This document shows, in pieces, positions 56,718 to 64,000 of a stretch of DNA of 64,000 nucleotides. The notes beneath the pieces are model-generated. The model was not told the origin of the DNA. It ran no database searches and was given only the letters and a program-made list of their open reading frames with translations. Position 1 is the stretch's first letter. The number at the start of each line of letters is the position of its first letter. The DNA lies in assembly GCA_016938035.1 (NCBI GenBank), contig JAFGVK010000047.1:1-64000 (forward strand). The letters run 5' to 3'. Both the position numbers and the translations under genes were made by a program. The DNA is from Deltaproteobacteria bacterium (GTDB taxonomy: Bacteria; Myxococcota_A; UBA796; GCA-2862545).

Positions 56718-57620
56718 CTAGCCCCCACAGAGCGCTTGGACCGCCCCGTCGGTGTCGTCGCAGTCGCCAGAGTTGAGCACGGCGCCAGCGGGCCTCTCGC
56801 AGGAGACCGAGGCGACAGCAGGGTCACCGTAGCCGTCGCCGTCCGCGTCGGCGTACCAGGTGGGGGCGTCGGTGGCGTCCTCGTCGATTCCGCCGTCGCA
56901 GTCGTCGTCCCGCAGGTCGCAGCGCTCCTCGGCGGCGGGGGAGGTGAGGGGATCCCCGTCGTCGCAGTCGGCGCCGTCGGCCACATAGCCCTCTGGCTGG
57001 GAGCAGCTCAGGCGCTGGTCTGAGGGGTCGCCGTACCCGTCCCCGTCGCGATCCCTGTACCACGCGTCCGCGTCCGCCGCGCCATCCTCGTCCGTCCTGC
57101 CGTCGCAGTCGTCGTCCTGGCCGTTGCACCACTCTGGGGCGTTGTCGTAGACCAGCGGGTCCGCGTCGTCGCAGTCCAGGCCCTGCACCTGCCACGCGTC
57201 CTGCCCGTCTCCGTCCTGATCGCCGCTGGCCTGGCCCAGCACCGGCACCTCCAGCGCCGGGCGCTCCGGGTCGTTGGAGGCGATAAACAGCACCGCGGCT
57301 TGGGCGGTGTAGCGGTCGGTGGTGAATTGGACCTGCACCTCGCCGGCCTCGCCGGGGGCCAGCACGGTGGGGGCGTCTACCAGGGCGAAGGCGGGGTGAT
57401 CCTCCAGGCTGAGGTCCAGCTCCAGCGGGGCGGCGCCGTCGTTCTGGAGGGTGAGCGACCTGGTGGTGGGCTGCCCCATGGGCACCTCGGACCACTGGAG
57501 CAGCTCGGCCCCCAGGGTCAGGGCAGGGGGGGCCTCGGGCTCCTCCCGCTGGCCGAGGTCGATCCCGCACTGGGTGAACACCGCGGCGATGACCGCGCTA
57601 GCGCCGATGAGGACGCGCAT
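56718..57620 (-). CDS. Secreted protein with SPD-2/Hydin-like domain and MopE-type metal-binding repeats
   Basis: The 300-aa protein has an N-terminal signal (MRVLIGASAVIAAVFTQCG), an ASPM/SPD-2/Hydin-type immunoglobulin domain at about 40-130 (ALELDLS-like LELDLSLEDHPAF, APGEAGEVQVQF), and two to three MopE-like repeats of the DCDDxDPxxxxxAxExCxxxDDDCDG kind. Such repeats are predicted to bind copper or calcium. The stop of the OmpA-like gene immediately precedes its start, so both lie in one transcript. Confidence 0.85.
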   Translation of the reverse strand: MRVLIGASAVIAAVFTQCGIDLGQREEPEAPPALTLGAELLQWSEVPMGQPTTRSLTLQNDGAAPLELDLSLEDHPAFALVDAPTVLAPGEAGEVQVQFTTDRYTAQAAVLFIASNDPERPALEVPVLGQASGDQDGDGQDAWQVQGLDCDDADPLVYDNAPEWCNGQDDDCDGRTDEDGAADADAWYRDRDGDGYGDPSDQRLSCSQPEGYVADGADCDDGDPLTSPAAEERCDLRDDDCDGGIDEDATDAPTWYADADGDGYGDPAVASVSCERPAGAVLNSGDCDDTDGAVQALCGG

Positions 57621-60074
57621 CTACCACCTCCCTTCGATCACGGCCCAGGTCATCAGCCCCGCGGCGGCCACCCCGAGGGTGCCGCTACCCACCACGCTGG
57701 CGTGGTTGAGGCGGGAGTAGTTCCTGGCGGCGGGCCAGGACTCCGCGTGGTTGAAGGAGGTCTGCGCGGCCAGCGCCGCCATCCCCAGGCCCAGGGCGGC
57801 GCTCCCGGCCACCGACGAGGCCATGGTCAGGTCGCGGGAGTCCAGCCCGCGCACGAAGGCCTGGAGCGGGGTGACCGGCTCAGGGCGCACGAACACCGCC
57901 GAGGGGTCCGCGAACGGGGTCCAGGGCTGAGGGCTCACCTCGGCGAACAGGGCGGGGACCTCCTGTGGCGCCTTGGGCCAGGGCACGTCCGCGGTGATCC
58001 CGGGCCTGGGCCTGCTGGGGCTCGCGACCAGGGCGGTAGCCCAGGGGTCGTGGGCGGTGGCGCCCAGGTGGATCGCGCCGGTGGTGACCTCGGTGCTGGC
58101 GGCCACCACCGTCTCTCTGGCCCGCGCTACGTCGACGATGCGGGCGAAGCCCGCCCGGGAGCCCTGCCCTGCCTGCACCAGATGGAGCCCGGTGGGCAGC
58201 GCCCTGGTGTCGTCCACCAGCAGGCCGTCCACCGCCACCCACCAGTCCGGGGGGGTCTGGATGGTGAGCCAGCCCAGCTCGGCCGGGCGCTCGCCCAGGG
58301 TCTCGGCGAGCGCCCGCAGCGCCGGCGGCCAGCCCTCCAGCGACAGGTCGGGGGCGGCGCGCTGACCCGCGACCAGGGCGAGGGTCGCCCGGTCCAGGTC
58401 GCCCTGCCGGGCCGCCACCGCGCTCGCGGCGAGCCAGTACCGGCCCAGCAGCTCACCACCTACCCGAGGCGCGCAGCTCATCGCGGACTCTGCTCTGGCC
58501 AGCAGCGCTGAGAGCTCGGTGTCGTCGTAGTCCTCGCCCCCCTTCACCGTGTCCTCCGCCTCGGCGATCTGGTCGCGCACGTCCTCTCCGCAGGCCCACT
58601 CCTCGCCCATCCGCGGCGCCCACTCAGCGAGGGCGCCCATCGCCATGAGGGACTCTGGCCCGCGCGGAGGGGGCTTGGGCCAGGTGACCAGGTGGTCCTC
58701 CCCTGTCCAAGGGAGCCGCACCGCCGAGACCTCTGGGTAGCGCTCCTCCCCGCCCTGCAGCCAGCGGATGACGTGGAACTCCACCCTGCGCGAGGCCTCC
58801 TGCCCCTCCTCGGTGGGCTCCACCTCGCCCATCCCGCGGACCGAGACGCGCTTGGGGTGGACCCCCATGTCGACCAGGGTGCGGAAGATCGCCGCCGCCC
58901 GCCGCATCGACAGGTCGTAGTTGTACTCGAAGGTGCCCTCGTCCGAGGCGTGCCCCTCGATCAGCACCTCCCCGATGGTGCCGTCCTCGGAGAGAATGTC
59001 GGCGACCGCCTGGAGGGTGGGGATCGACTCCTCCAGCAGCACAGGGGTCCCCAGCTCGAAGCGGATCGGGTGCCTGAGCTCGATACGGTCCGCCTTCAGG
59101 CGGGCCCGCTGCCCGTCGCCCCAGGCGTCGGGGGCTGGCTCCTCCTCCTCCAGCTCCTCGGGGATGGGGGGCGGCGCTGCCTCCTCGACCCTGGCGAGGT
59201 GGACGATCAGCTCCTCGTCAGCAGGGGCCTGAGTCCAGGTGAGCGCGGTGATAGCGCGGAGAGAGGAGGTGCCGTAGCCGTAGCCCACGCCCTTCCCCAG
59301 GCCCACATCGAGCCGCCAGCCGTCGCCAAGCTGGGCGTGCAGCGCCCCGGTCAGCTCCAGCGGGAGCTCGGCGCTCCCGTGCCAGCGGGTGAGGCCCAGC
59401 CGCGAGAGGGCCGAGAGGCTTGCCTGGAGGCGGTCGCCGACGATCGGCGCCGAGGCCCCCGCGTTGAGCACCAGCTCCTGCCCCAGCACCAGGTCTGTGT
59501 CGGTGTCCACCGGGGCGCGGAGGGTGAGGCCCGCGTCGCCGATGAGCTGCGCCGCGCCGAGCTGGTAGGCGGCCAGCCCGCCCAGGTGCAGCCTGGGCAT
59601 GGGCTCTCCGATCCACGCGTTGGCTAGGCCCACCGGCATCGACACGTCCGCTCTGGTGCCGAGCTGCAGCCGCTCATGGCGGGAGGCGCGCCAGCGGAAG
59701 CCTGCGGTCAGGTCGCCCATCCCCGCCATCTCAGCGGCGAGGTCCGGCACCTCTGTGCCCCACTGAGCCACCAGCGGCGCCACCACCCTGAACGAGAGGT
59801 CATCGCGCGCGTCCCAGGACACCCCGAGCTGCGAGACGAGCCGGTGCTGGATCACCGCGCCGGAGTAGGTGCCCCACGCGTAGAGCACCAGGGGGTCCTC
59901 CACGTACTGAAACACCGCCCCCGCCCGCACCGCGCCCTGTCCGGCGATCTCGGGGCTGTCGACCCCCACCGGGAGGCCGGACGAGAAGCTGGGCCGCACC
60001 ACCTCGATGTCAGCGCTCAAGCCGGCGCCGAGCCCCGTGGCGGGGAGAAGCAGGGACAGCAGTAGCGAGGGCAT
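57621..60074 (-). CDS. Composite outer membrane protein: beta-barrel, OmpA domain, PEGA-like and C-terminal spans
   Basis: The 817-aa protein starts with a signal ([18 protein letters not shown]). Residues about 20-290 have barrel-like alternation, an acidic linker follows, and an OmpA/peptidoglycan-binding domain lies at about 335-445 ([45 protein letters not shown]). A helical region comes next, then a PEGA-like stretch at about 603-640 ([14 protein letters not shown]) and two hydrophobic segments near the C-terminus. It likely ties the outer membrane to murein. The barrel-plus-PEGA-plus-span order is unusual. Confidence 0.8.
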   Translation of the reverse strand: MPSLLLSLLLPATGLGAGLSADIEVVRPSFSSGLPVGVDSPEIAGQGAVRAGAVFQYVEDPLVLYAWGTYSGAVIQHRLVSQLGVSWDARDDLSFRVVAPLVAQWGTEVPDLAAEMAGMGDLTAGFRWRASRHERLQLGTRADVSMPVGLANAWIGEPMPRLHLGGLAAYQLGAAQLIGDAGLTLRAPVDTDTDLVLGQELVLNAGASAPIVGDRLQASLSALSRLGLTRWHGSAELPLELTGALHAQLGDGWRLDVGLGKGVGYGYGTSSLRAITALTWTQAPADEELIVHLARVEEAAPPPIPEELEEEEPAPDAWGDGQRARLKADRIELRHPIRFELGTPVLLEESIPTLQAVADILSEDGTIGEVLIEGHASDEGTFEYNYDLSMRRAAAIFRTLVDMGVHPKRVSVRGMGEVEPTEEGQEASRRVEFHVIRWLQGGEERYPEVSAVRLPWTGEDHLVTWPKPPPRGPESLMAMGALAEWAPRMGEEWACGEDVRDQIAEAEDTVKGGEDYDDTELSALLARAESAMSCAPRVGGELLGRYWLAASAVAARQGDLDRATLALVAGQRAAPDLSLEGWPPALRALAETLGERPAELGWLTIQTPPDWWVAVDGLLVDDTRALPTGLHLVQAGQGSRAGFARIVDVARARETVVAASTEVTTGAIHLGATAHDPWATALVASPSRPRPGITADVPWPKAPQEVPALFAEVSPQPWTPFADPSAVFVRPEPVTPLQAFVRGLDSRDLTMASSVAGSAALGLGMAALAAQTSFNHAESWPAARNYSRLNHASVVGSGTLGVAAAGLMTWAVIEGRW

Positions 60075-60204
60075 GGGCGAGGTCGACCTCTCAGCGGGTG
60101 CGGTGCGCGGCGCGTGCAGGTACTATAGTGGGCCTCGGTCAAGGAGTCAGACTGATGTTCGCTCGTTTCCTCGCGGTCGCGGCTTCTCCGGGTGGGAGGG
60201 CCCT

Positions 60205-61374
60205 GTGACCCTCCTGGCGCTCCTGGCGGGGCTGGCCTGGGGGGGGTGCTCCACCTCGCTCACCCAGGACTACAATTGCAACACCATCGACGGGAGCCTG
60301 GAGGCGCCGGTCGATCTGACCGACCCGCTCTGCGCCGGAAACCGCGACGAGGACGGCGTCTCGTACCCCAGCGGCGACTACTATTTCGACATCTTCAGCT
60401 GGGGCTGCCGCTTCCCGGTGCGGGACTTTGACGAGGACGGTGACGGCTTCTCGTACGGGGTCCTCACCTATGACTCCGGGGACGGCTTCCCGGACATCAC
60501 CGCGTCGCTCACCTGTGACAACTGCCCCGCGCAGTACAACCCGCAGCAGGAGGACGTGGACTGCGACGCGGCGGGCGACCTGTGCGACAACTGCCTGACC
60601 GACTTCAACCCCGACCAGAAGGACGTGGATCTGGACGGGATCGGCGACGTGTGCGACATCTGCCCTGCGGTCTACGACCCCGGCCAGGAGGACTCGGACG
60701 GGGACGGCTTTGGAGACGCCTGCGACAACTGCCCGGACCTCCGCAACAGCCAGGCCGACGCGGACCTTGACCGGGTGGGCGACGCGTGCGACAACTGCCT
60801 GTTCCGCGCCAACCCCAGCCAGGACGATCGGGACGGCGACAGCTTCGGTGATGCCTGCGACACCTGCCTCTACCTTCCCAACCCGGAGCAGGAGGACTCG
60901 GACGGGGACGGCTTCGGCGACGCTTGTGACAACTGCCCCGAGCAGCTCAACCTGTCGCAGGAGGACTCGGATGGGGACGGCTTCGGCGACGCCTGCGATC
61001 CCTGCCCCCGCCTGGCGGATCAGGACCTCGCCGACCGGGACGGGGACGGGGTCGGCGACCGCTGCGACCTCTGTCCCGACGACGTGGACCCCGGGCAGCT
61101 CGACGGGGACGGCGACGGGCTGGGGGATGCCTGCGACACCTGCCCCGACGACCCCTTGCGCCTGGACACGGACGGCGACGGGATCTGGGACCCCTGCGAC
61201 AACTGCCCGCTGGAGGCCAACGAGGGGCAGGAGGACGAGGACGACGACGGTGTGGGCGACGCCTGCGCCGGTCAGACCGGCCTGCGCGGGGGGGGGTGCC
61301 GCGGGGGCTCCAGCGCCTCGCTGCTCCTGTTTGGCGCCCTCGGCCTGATCCGCCGCCGCGGGAGGTCCGCGTGA
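60205..61374 (+). CDS. Thrombospondin type 3 repeat surface protein with MYXO-CTERM-like tail
   Basis: The 389-aa protein has a signal segment ([16 protein letters not shown]) and about eleven calcium-binding thrombospondin-3 units ([15 protein letters not shown] type). Its C-terminus ([28 protein letters not shown] region) has a Gly-Cys, a membrane segment and an Arg cluster. The GTG at 60205 is chosen because GGGAGGG lies 4 bases upstream. It is probably cell-surface anchored. The stop overlaps the start of the next small gene (GTGA). Confidence 0.88.
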   Translation: MTLLALLAGLAWGGCSTSLTQDYNCNTIDGSLEAPVDLTDPLCAGNRDEDGVSYPSGDYYFDIFSWGCRFPVRDFDEDGDGFSYGVLTYDSGDGFPDITASLTCDNCPAQYNPQQEDVDCDAAGDLCDNCLTDFNPDQKDVDLDGIGDVCDICPAVYDPGQEDSDGDGFGDACDNCPDLRNSQADADLDRVGDACDNCLFRANPSQDDRDGDSFGDACDTCLYLPNPEQEDSDGDGFGDACDNCPEQLNLSQEDSDGDGFGDACDPCPRLADQDLADRDGDGVGDRCDLCPDDVDPGQLDGDGDGLGDACDTCPDDPLRLDTDGDGIWDPCDNCPLEANEGQEDEDDDGVGDACAGQTGLRGGGCRGGSSASLLLFGALGLIRRRGRSA

Positions 61375-61703
61375 GGTGGGGGTACGGCGCCCTGCTCGCC
61401 GCGGTGCTGGGGGGAGGCTGCTGGGTGAACCCCGCGGACTACTGGGAGGAGGCGGACTACGAGCGGGAGTACCGCGACGCCTACTGCACCTGGAGCTGGC
61501 GCTGCTTCGGGCAGGGGAGCGGCTATTTCTCGCGGGAGGACTGCGTCGACCGGCTGGAATTCAGCGCCGGCGACACCGAGGCCTGCGTCTATGATCGGGA
61601 CGCCGCGCAGCGCTGTGTGGGGGACTGGCTCACCCTCTCCTGTGAGGCGGGCGAGCACAACGATTTCCCGCAGATCTGCGACGAGGTCTACGACTGCCCG
61701 TGA
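61371..61703 (+). CDS. Small Cys-rich secreted protein coupled to the TSP3 protein
   Basis: This 110-aa product starts at GTG with a signal ending GGGC, so it may be a lipoprotein. The mature part is rich in Tyr, Trp, Asp and Cys (eight cysteines including the GGGC one, for example [12 protein letters not shown]) and lacks a known domain. The start codon overlaps the TGA of the thrombospondin-3 gene, so the two are made together and probably interact at the surface. Confidence 0.7.
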   Translation: MRWGYGALLAAVLGGGCWVNPADYWEEADYEREYRDAYCTWSWRCFGQGSGYFSREDCVDRLEFSAGDTEACVYDRDAAQRCVGDWLTLSCEAGEHNDFPQICDEVYDCP

Positions 61704-61707
61704 CCGA

Positions 61708-63258
61708 TCAGTCGCACGCGGTGGTGAGCGCGTAGCCGATCCGGATCAGGCTGCCTCCCGCGGGCATCGTATCGGTGATGATCGCGTTCTGGACGGGGTC
61801 GTAGCTCCAGGCGCTGCTGAGCACCCCGTCGATCTCCACCGTCACCGTGGCGGGGTCCGGGGTGTAGCTCAGGGGGAAGGTGTCGGTGGGCTCGTCTACC
61901 AGGGCCGCGACGTGCTGGAAGTGATCGGTCCAGTCGGTGGAGCAGACCGAGAGCGACACCCCCTGGCTCGCCATCGCCGCGTGGTGGTAGCCCGCGCCGG
62001 GGCTGGCGCCCTCACAGCCGTCTGGGAAGTCGCCCACCACCGCCGCGACCGAGGCCGAGGGCGCGTAGCCCTGGATCGCCGTGAGCAGCTCCTCCCACGG
62101 CGTCCCCGACTGCTCGGCCTCGTCGGAGATCATCACCAACAGCGGCTTGGCGTCCTCGCGGAGGAAGCCCTCGTTGCACCCGCCCGCGCCGGTCTGGGAG
62201 AGGGCGGCGAGCGCCACCGAGAGCCCCGACTCCGCCAGCAGGCCTGACGGGCCCCACACTGCCTCCGAGAAGGTGGTGCCCGCGTAGGGATCGGTGGAGG
62301 TGATCAGCCCCTCATTGGCGCACCCGTCGTCGTCGGTGACGACGATCACCTGCCAGTCGACCCCGTCGTCGTTGAAGCGCCTGGCGAGGGTGGAGAAGCC
62401 CTGGTTGAGGCGCGCCGCGTCGTTGTCCATCGAGGCGGACTGGTCGACGAAGAACAGCACGTCGGCCTTGTGCCACGGCTGCTCTGGTTGGCGGAAGGTG
62501 TCGAGGTACTCGGTGATCGACAGGTGGGTGCCGGTGCCGCTGATGGGGGCGGTGTCGGTCCCGGAGATGTCGTCACTCTCCACCCACAGGGTGCCGGCGT
62601 AGGGCCCTCGGGCGACCGGCGCGAAGCGCAGGGTGAGGTAGCGGGTCTCTGAGGGTGCGAGGGTGAACGGCACCTCGGCCCCCACCGGATCCAGGCCGTC
62701 GCCGGTGAGGGCCACCCCGCTCACGTGCAGGTCGGCGTCACCCCGGTTGAGGAGGATCACCTCGCGCTCGTCGTCGTTGCAGACCGCCACCTCACCGAAG
62801 TCGATCTCCGGCGGGAGGATCTGCAGCAGGGGGTACAGGCCGCTCCCCAGGAGCTGCACCGGCACCTCGGCGATCGCGGTGTCGTCCGAGCGCACCACCA
62901 GCCCCCCCTCGTCCTCGGGGCCAGAGGGGGTGTACCTGACGTCGATCACCGCCTCGGCCCCAGGGTCCAGCAGGGTCCGGCCCCAGGGCTCCACCAGGGT
63001 GAAGGCTCCGCTGCCCTCCAGGTCCACCTGATCGACGTACAAGCCGGCGTCCCCCACGTTGCGGAGGGTGAGGCTCAGGGTCACGTCCTCGTCCCACGGC
63101 ACCTCGCCGAAATGGAGCAGCCGCGGCTCCACCTCCAGCAGCTGCCGCACCTGCGCGTCGGTGTCGATCACCGTCACCTCGTTCTCGGTGCATTTGGCAG
63201 CGAGGAGGGGCATCGCGAGGAAGGGCAGGAGTATGGCGCAGATCCGCTTCATCATCAC
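61708..63258 (-). CDS. VWA-domain protein with SPD-2/Hydin domains
   Basis: The 516-aa secreted protein has a signal (ICAILLPFLAMPLLAA), two choice-of-anchor/ASPM-SPD-2-Hydin domains (about 40-135 and 145-235, for example LLHFGEVPW and IDFGEVAVC), and a von Willebrand A domain from about 260 with the MIDAS motif DQSAS (Asp at about 270). It is likely a surface adhesion or complex-assembly protein. The start may be GTG 63258 or ATG 63252. It is divergent from a related gene. Confidence 0.85.
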   Translation of the reverse strand: MMMKRICAILLPFLAMPLLAAKCTENEVTVIDTDAQVRQLLEVEPRLLHFGEVPWDEDVTLSLTLRNVGDAGLYVDQVDLEGSGAFTLVEPWGRTLLDPGAEAVIDVRYTPSGPEDEGGLVVRSDDTAIAEVPVQLLGSGLYPLLQILPPEIDFGEVAVCNDDEREVILLNRGDADLHVSGVALTGDGLDPVGAEVPFTLAPSETRYLTLRFAPVARGPYAGTLWVESDDISGTDTAPISGTGTHLSITEYLDTFRQPEQPWHKADVLFFVDQSASMDNDAARLNQGFSTLARRFNDDGVDWQVIVVTDDDGCANEGLITSTDPYAGTTFSEAVWGPSGLLAESGLSVALAALSQTGAGGCNEGFLREDAKPLLVMISDEAEQSGTPWEELLTAIQGYAPSASVAAVVGDFPDGCEGASPGAGYHHAAMASQGVSLSVCSTDWTDHFQHVAALVDEPTDTFPLSYTPDPATVTVEIDGVLSSAWSYDPVQNAIITDTMPAGGSLIRIGYALTTACD

Positions 63259-63281
63259 CTCGTGGGGAGCTGCTCCTCAGG

Positions 63282-63296
63282 GTATGTTCTACATAC
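63282..63296. promoter_or_regulatory. Palindrome GTATGT-TCT-ACATAC in divergent promoter region
   Basis: This is a perfect 6-bp inverted repeat with a 3-base centre, in the 61 bp between two divergent starts (63258 minus, 63320 plus). Its position makes it a candidate operator for both genes; no binding protein is known. Confidence 0.35.
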
Positions 63297-63319
63297 AAGA
63301 GCTGCCAGAGGAAATCACC

Positions 63320-64000
63320 ATGCGAAGCGCCCTCATCGCCCTGCTGTTCGCCACCGGCTGTGACAAGCGGATCGACCCGGAGCCAGACCCTACCGTTCTC
63401 ACCAAGCCAGTGCTCAAGATTGCGCCTATCGAGCTTGGTTTTGGCGCGGTAGAGGTCCACTCACCCGGCGCGGAGGCCAGCTTCCAGATGGGGAACGCCG
63501 GCACCGGTCCGGTGCGGGTGCTCGACGTGGCGCTCACCGGCGAGGGGCAGGGCTTCTCGATCGACGGCTTCGAGCCCCTGACCCTGGAGCCTGGGGAGCA
63601 GACCACGGTGGACGTGCGCTTCGCGCCCCCCGTGGCGGGCACGGTGAGCGGCACGGTGACGGTGGTGTCCGACGACCCAGAGCGGCTGGTGACCAAGATC
63701 TCGCTCCAGGGGAGCGGCTCCAACCTGGGTGACGATCCCGGCCCCACCGATCCCACCGATCAGAAGCTCGACGTCTTCCTGCTCCTCGACACGGCCTACT
63801 CCTACTCCTGCTACCACCCCGACCTGGAGCACTTCGCGGCCTCCTTTGTAGGGCGGCTGTTCTCCGACTTCTCCGACGTGCGCGTCGGGCTGGGCCTGTA
63901 CGACGACTACGTGGGGATGGCCGGGACAGCGGACGGGAGCGCCGCCTCTGGCGGGCACCCCTTCCGGGTGATCCACCTGCTCTCCAGCGACGAGCAGAGC
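63320..64000 (+). CDS. Lipoprotein with SPD-2/Hydin and VWA-like domains (3' truncated by window)
   Basis: The visible 227 residues begin with a lipoprotein signal (LIALLFATGCD), followed by an ASPM-SPD-2-Hydin-type domain at about 40-130 (IELGFGAVEVHSPG, EPLTLEPGEQTTVDVRF) and the start of a VWA-like domain (DVFLLLDTAYSYS). GAGGA lies 8 bases before the ATG. It runs off the window. It mirrors the domain order of the divergent gene, so the two are likely paralogues with a shared promoter. Confidence 0.85.
   Translation, partial: MRSALIALLFATGCDKRIDPEPDPTVLTKPVLKIAPIELGFGAVEVHSPGAEASFQMGNAGTGPVRVLDVALTGEGQGFSIDGFEPLTLEPGEQTTVDVRFAPPVAGTVSGTVTVVSDDPERLVTKISLQGSGSNLGDDPGPTDPTDQKLDVFLLLDTAYSYSCYHPDLEHFAASFVGRLFSDFSDVRVGLGLYDDYVGMAGTADGSAASGGHPFRVIHLLSSDEQS

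Noticed and set aside
57300-58511. 403-aa open frame opposite envelope genes
   Set aside because: It crosses two real minus-strand genes and consists of Gly/His/Arg-rich shadow sequence.
60500-61250. Regular repeats resembling an array
   Set aside because: They encode thrombospondin-3 calcium-binding units in one open frame.

Overview
This window is GC-rich bacterial DNA with the profile of a Myxococcota-like (deltaproteobacterial) organism. The evidence is two secreted Asp-rich calcium-binding repeat proteins with MYXO-CTERM-like tails, two eukaryote-type Ser/Thr kinases with single membrane spans, MopE-type and ASPM/SPD-2/Hydin lipoproteins, a TRAP transporter with a TatT-like partner, and many orphan or hybrid histidine kinases. 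It holds about 51 supportable protein genes and no visible rRNA, tRNA, CRISPR array, integrase or transposase. Several genes start with GTG or TTG, and many neighbours overlap by 1 or 4 bases, which points to translational coupling.

Layout. Positions 1-9.4 kb: end of a repeat protein, an aldehyde dehydrogenase/hydrolase pair, a DjlA-like TerB-J protein, argS, and a Ser/Thr kinase followed directly by a low-molecular-weight tyrosine phosphatase. 9.5-18.8 kb: cyclophilin, hybrid histidine kinase, an RGG-rich DEAD-box helicase, a cyclic-nucleotide-domain diguanylate cyclase, a 56-aa membrane protein, a TPR membrane protein and an exonuclease-WYL fusion. 18.8-22.6 kb: a coupled polysaccharide cassette (GT4, PssD/Alg14-like, PssE/Alg13-like) that overlaps a second Ser/Thr kinase. 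23-31.9 kb: ppdK diverging from a mitochondrial-type citrate synthase, a secreted M3 peptidase, a TlpA thioredoxin, a PrsW protease and a small secreted protein. 31.9-39.3 kb: a hybrid histidine kinase diverging from a tight five-gene operon (beta-decarboxylating dehydrogenase, HD protein, fused aconitase-family enzyme, LeuC-like, LeuD-like). 39.4-46.3 kb: a minus-strand operon of a PRMT7-like protein arginine methyltransferase, a TatT-like lipoprotein, a TRAP binding protein, a fused TRAP permease with DPFA repeats, a CPBP protease and a glutamine amidotransferase. 46.5-48 kb: a membrane histidine kinase. 48-51 kb: a 3-kb segment flanked by 56-bp direct repeats that copy the 3' end of that kinase gene; it carries an ImmA/IrrE metallopeptidase gene. 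51-54 kb: mpl, then a DsbD-alpha-like protein coupled to hslO (Hsp33). 54.8-64 kb: a cell-envelope cluster of beta-barrel, OmpA-composite, MopE/SPD-2, thrombospondin-3 and VWA proteins.

The most interesting points are (i) a bacterial PRMT-like enzyme with intact double-E loop and HW motif, coupled to a TRAP operon and encoded in the same window as an RGG-rich helicase; (ii) a DPFA short linear motif shared by the TRAP permease and its TatT-like lipoprotein; (iii) the direct-repeat-flanked insertion; (iv) the five-gene dehydratase/dehydrogenase/HD operon; and (v) a mosaic intergenic repeat family. All calls come from reading the sequence; no database search was run.
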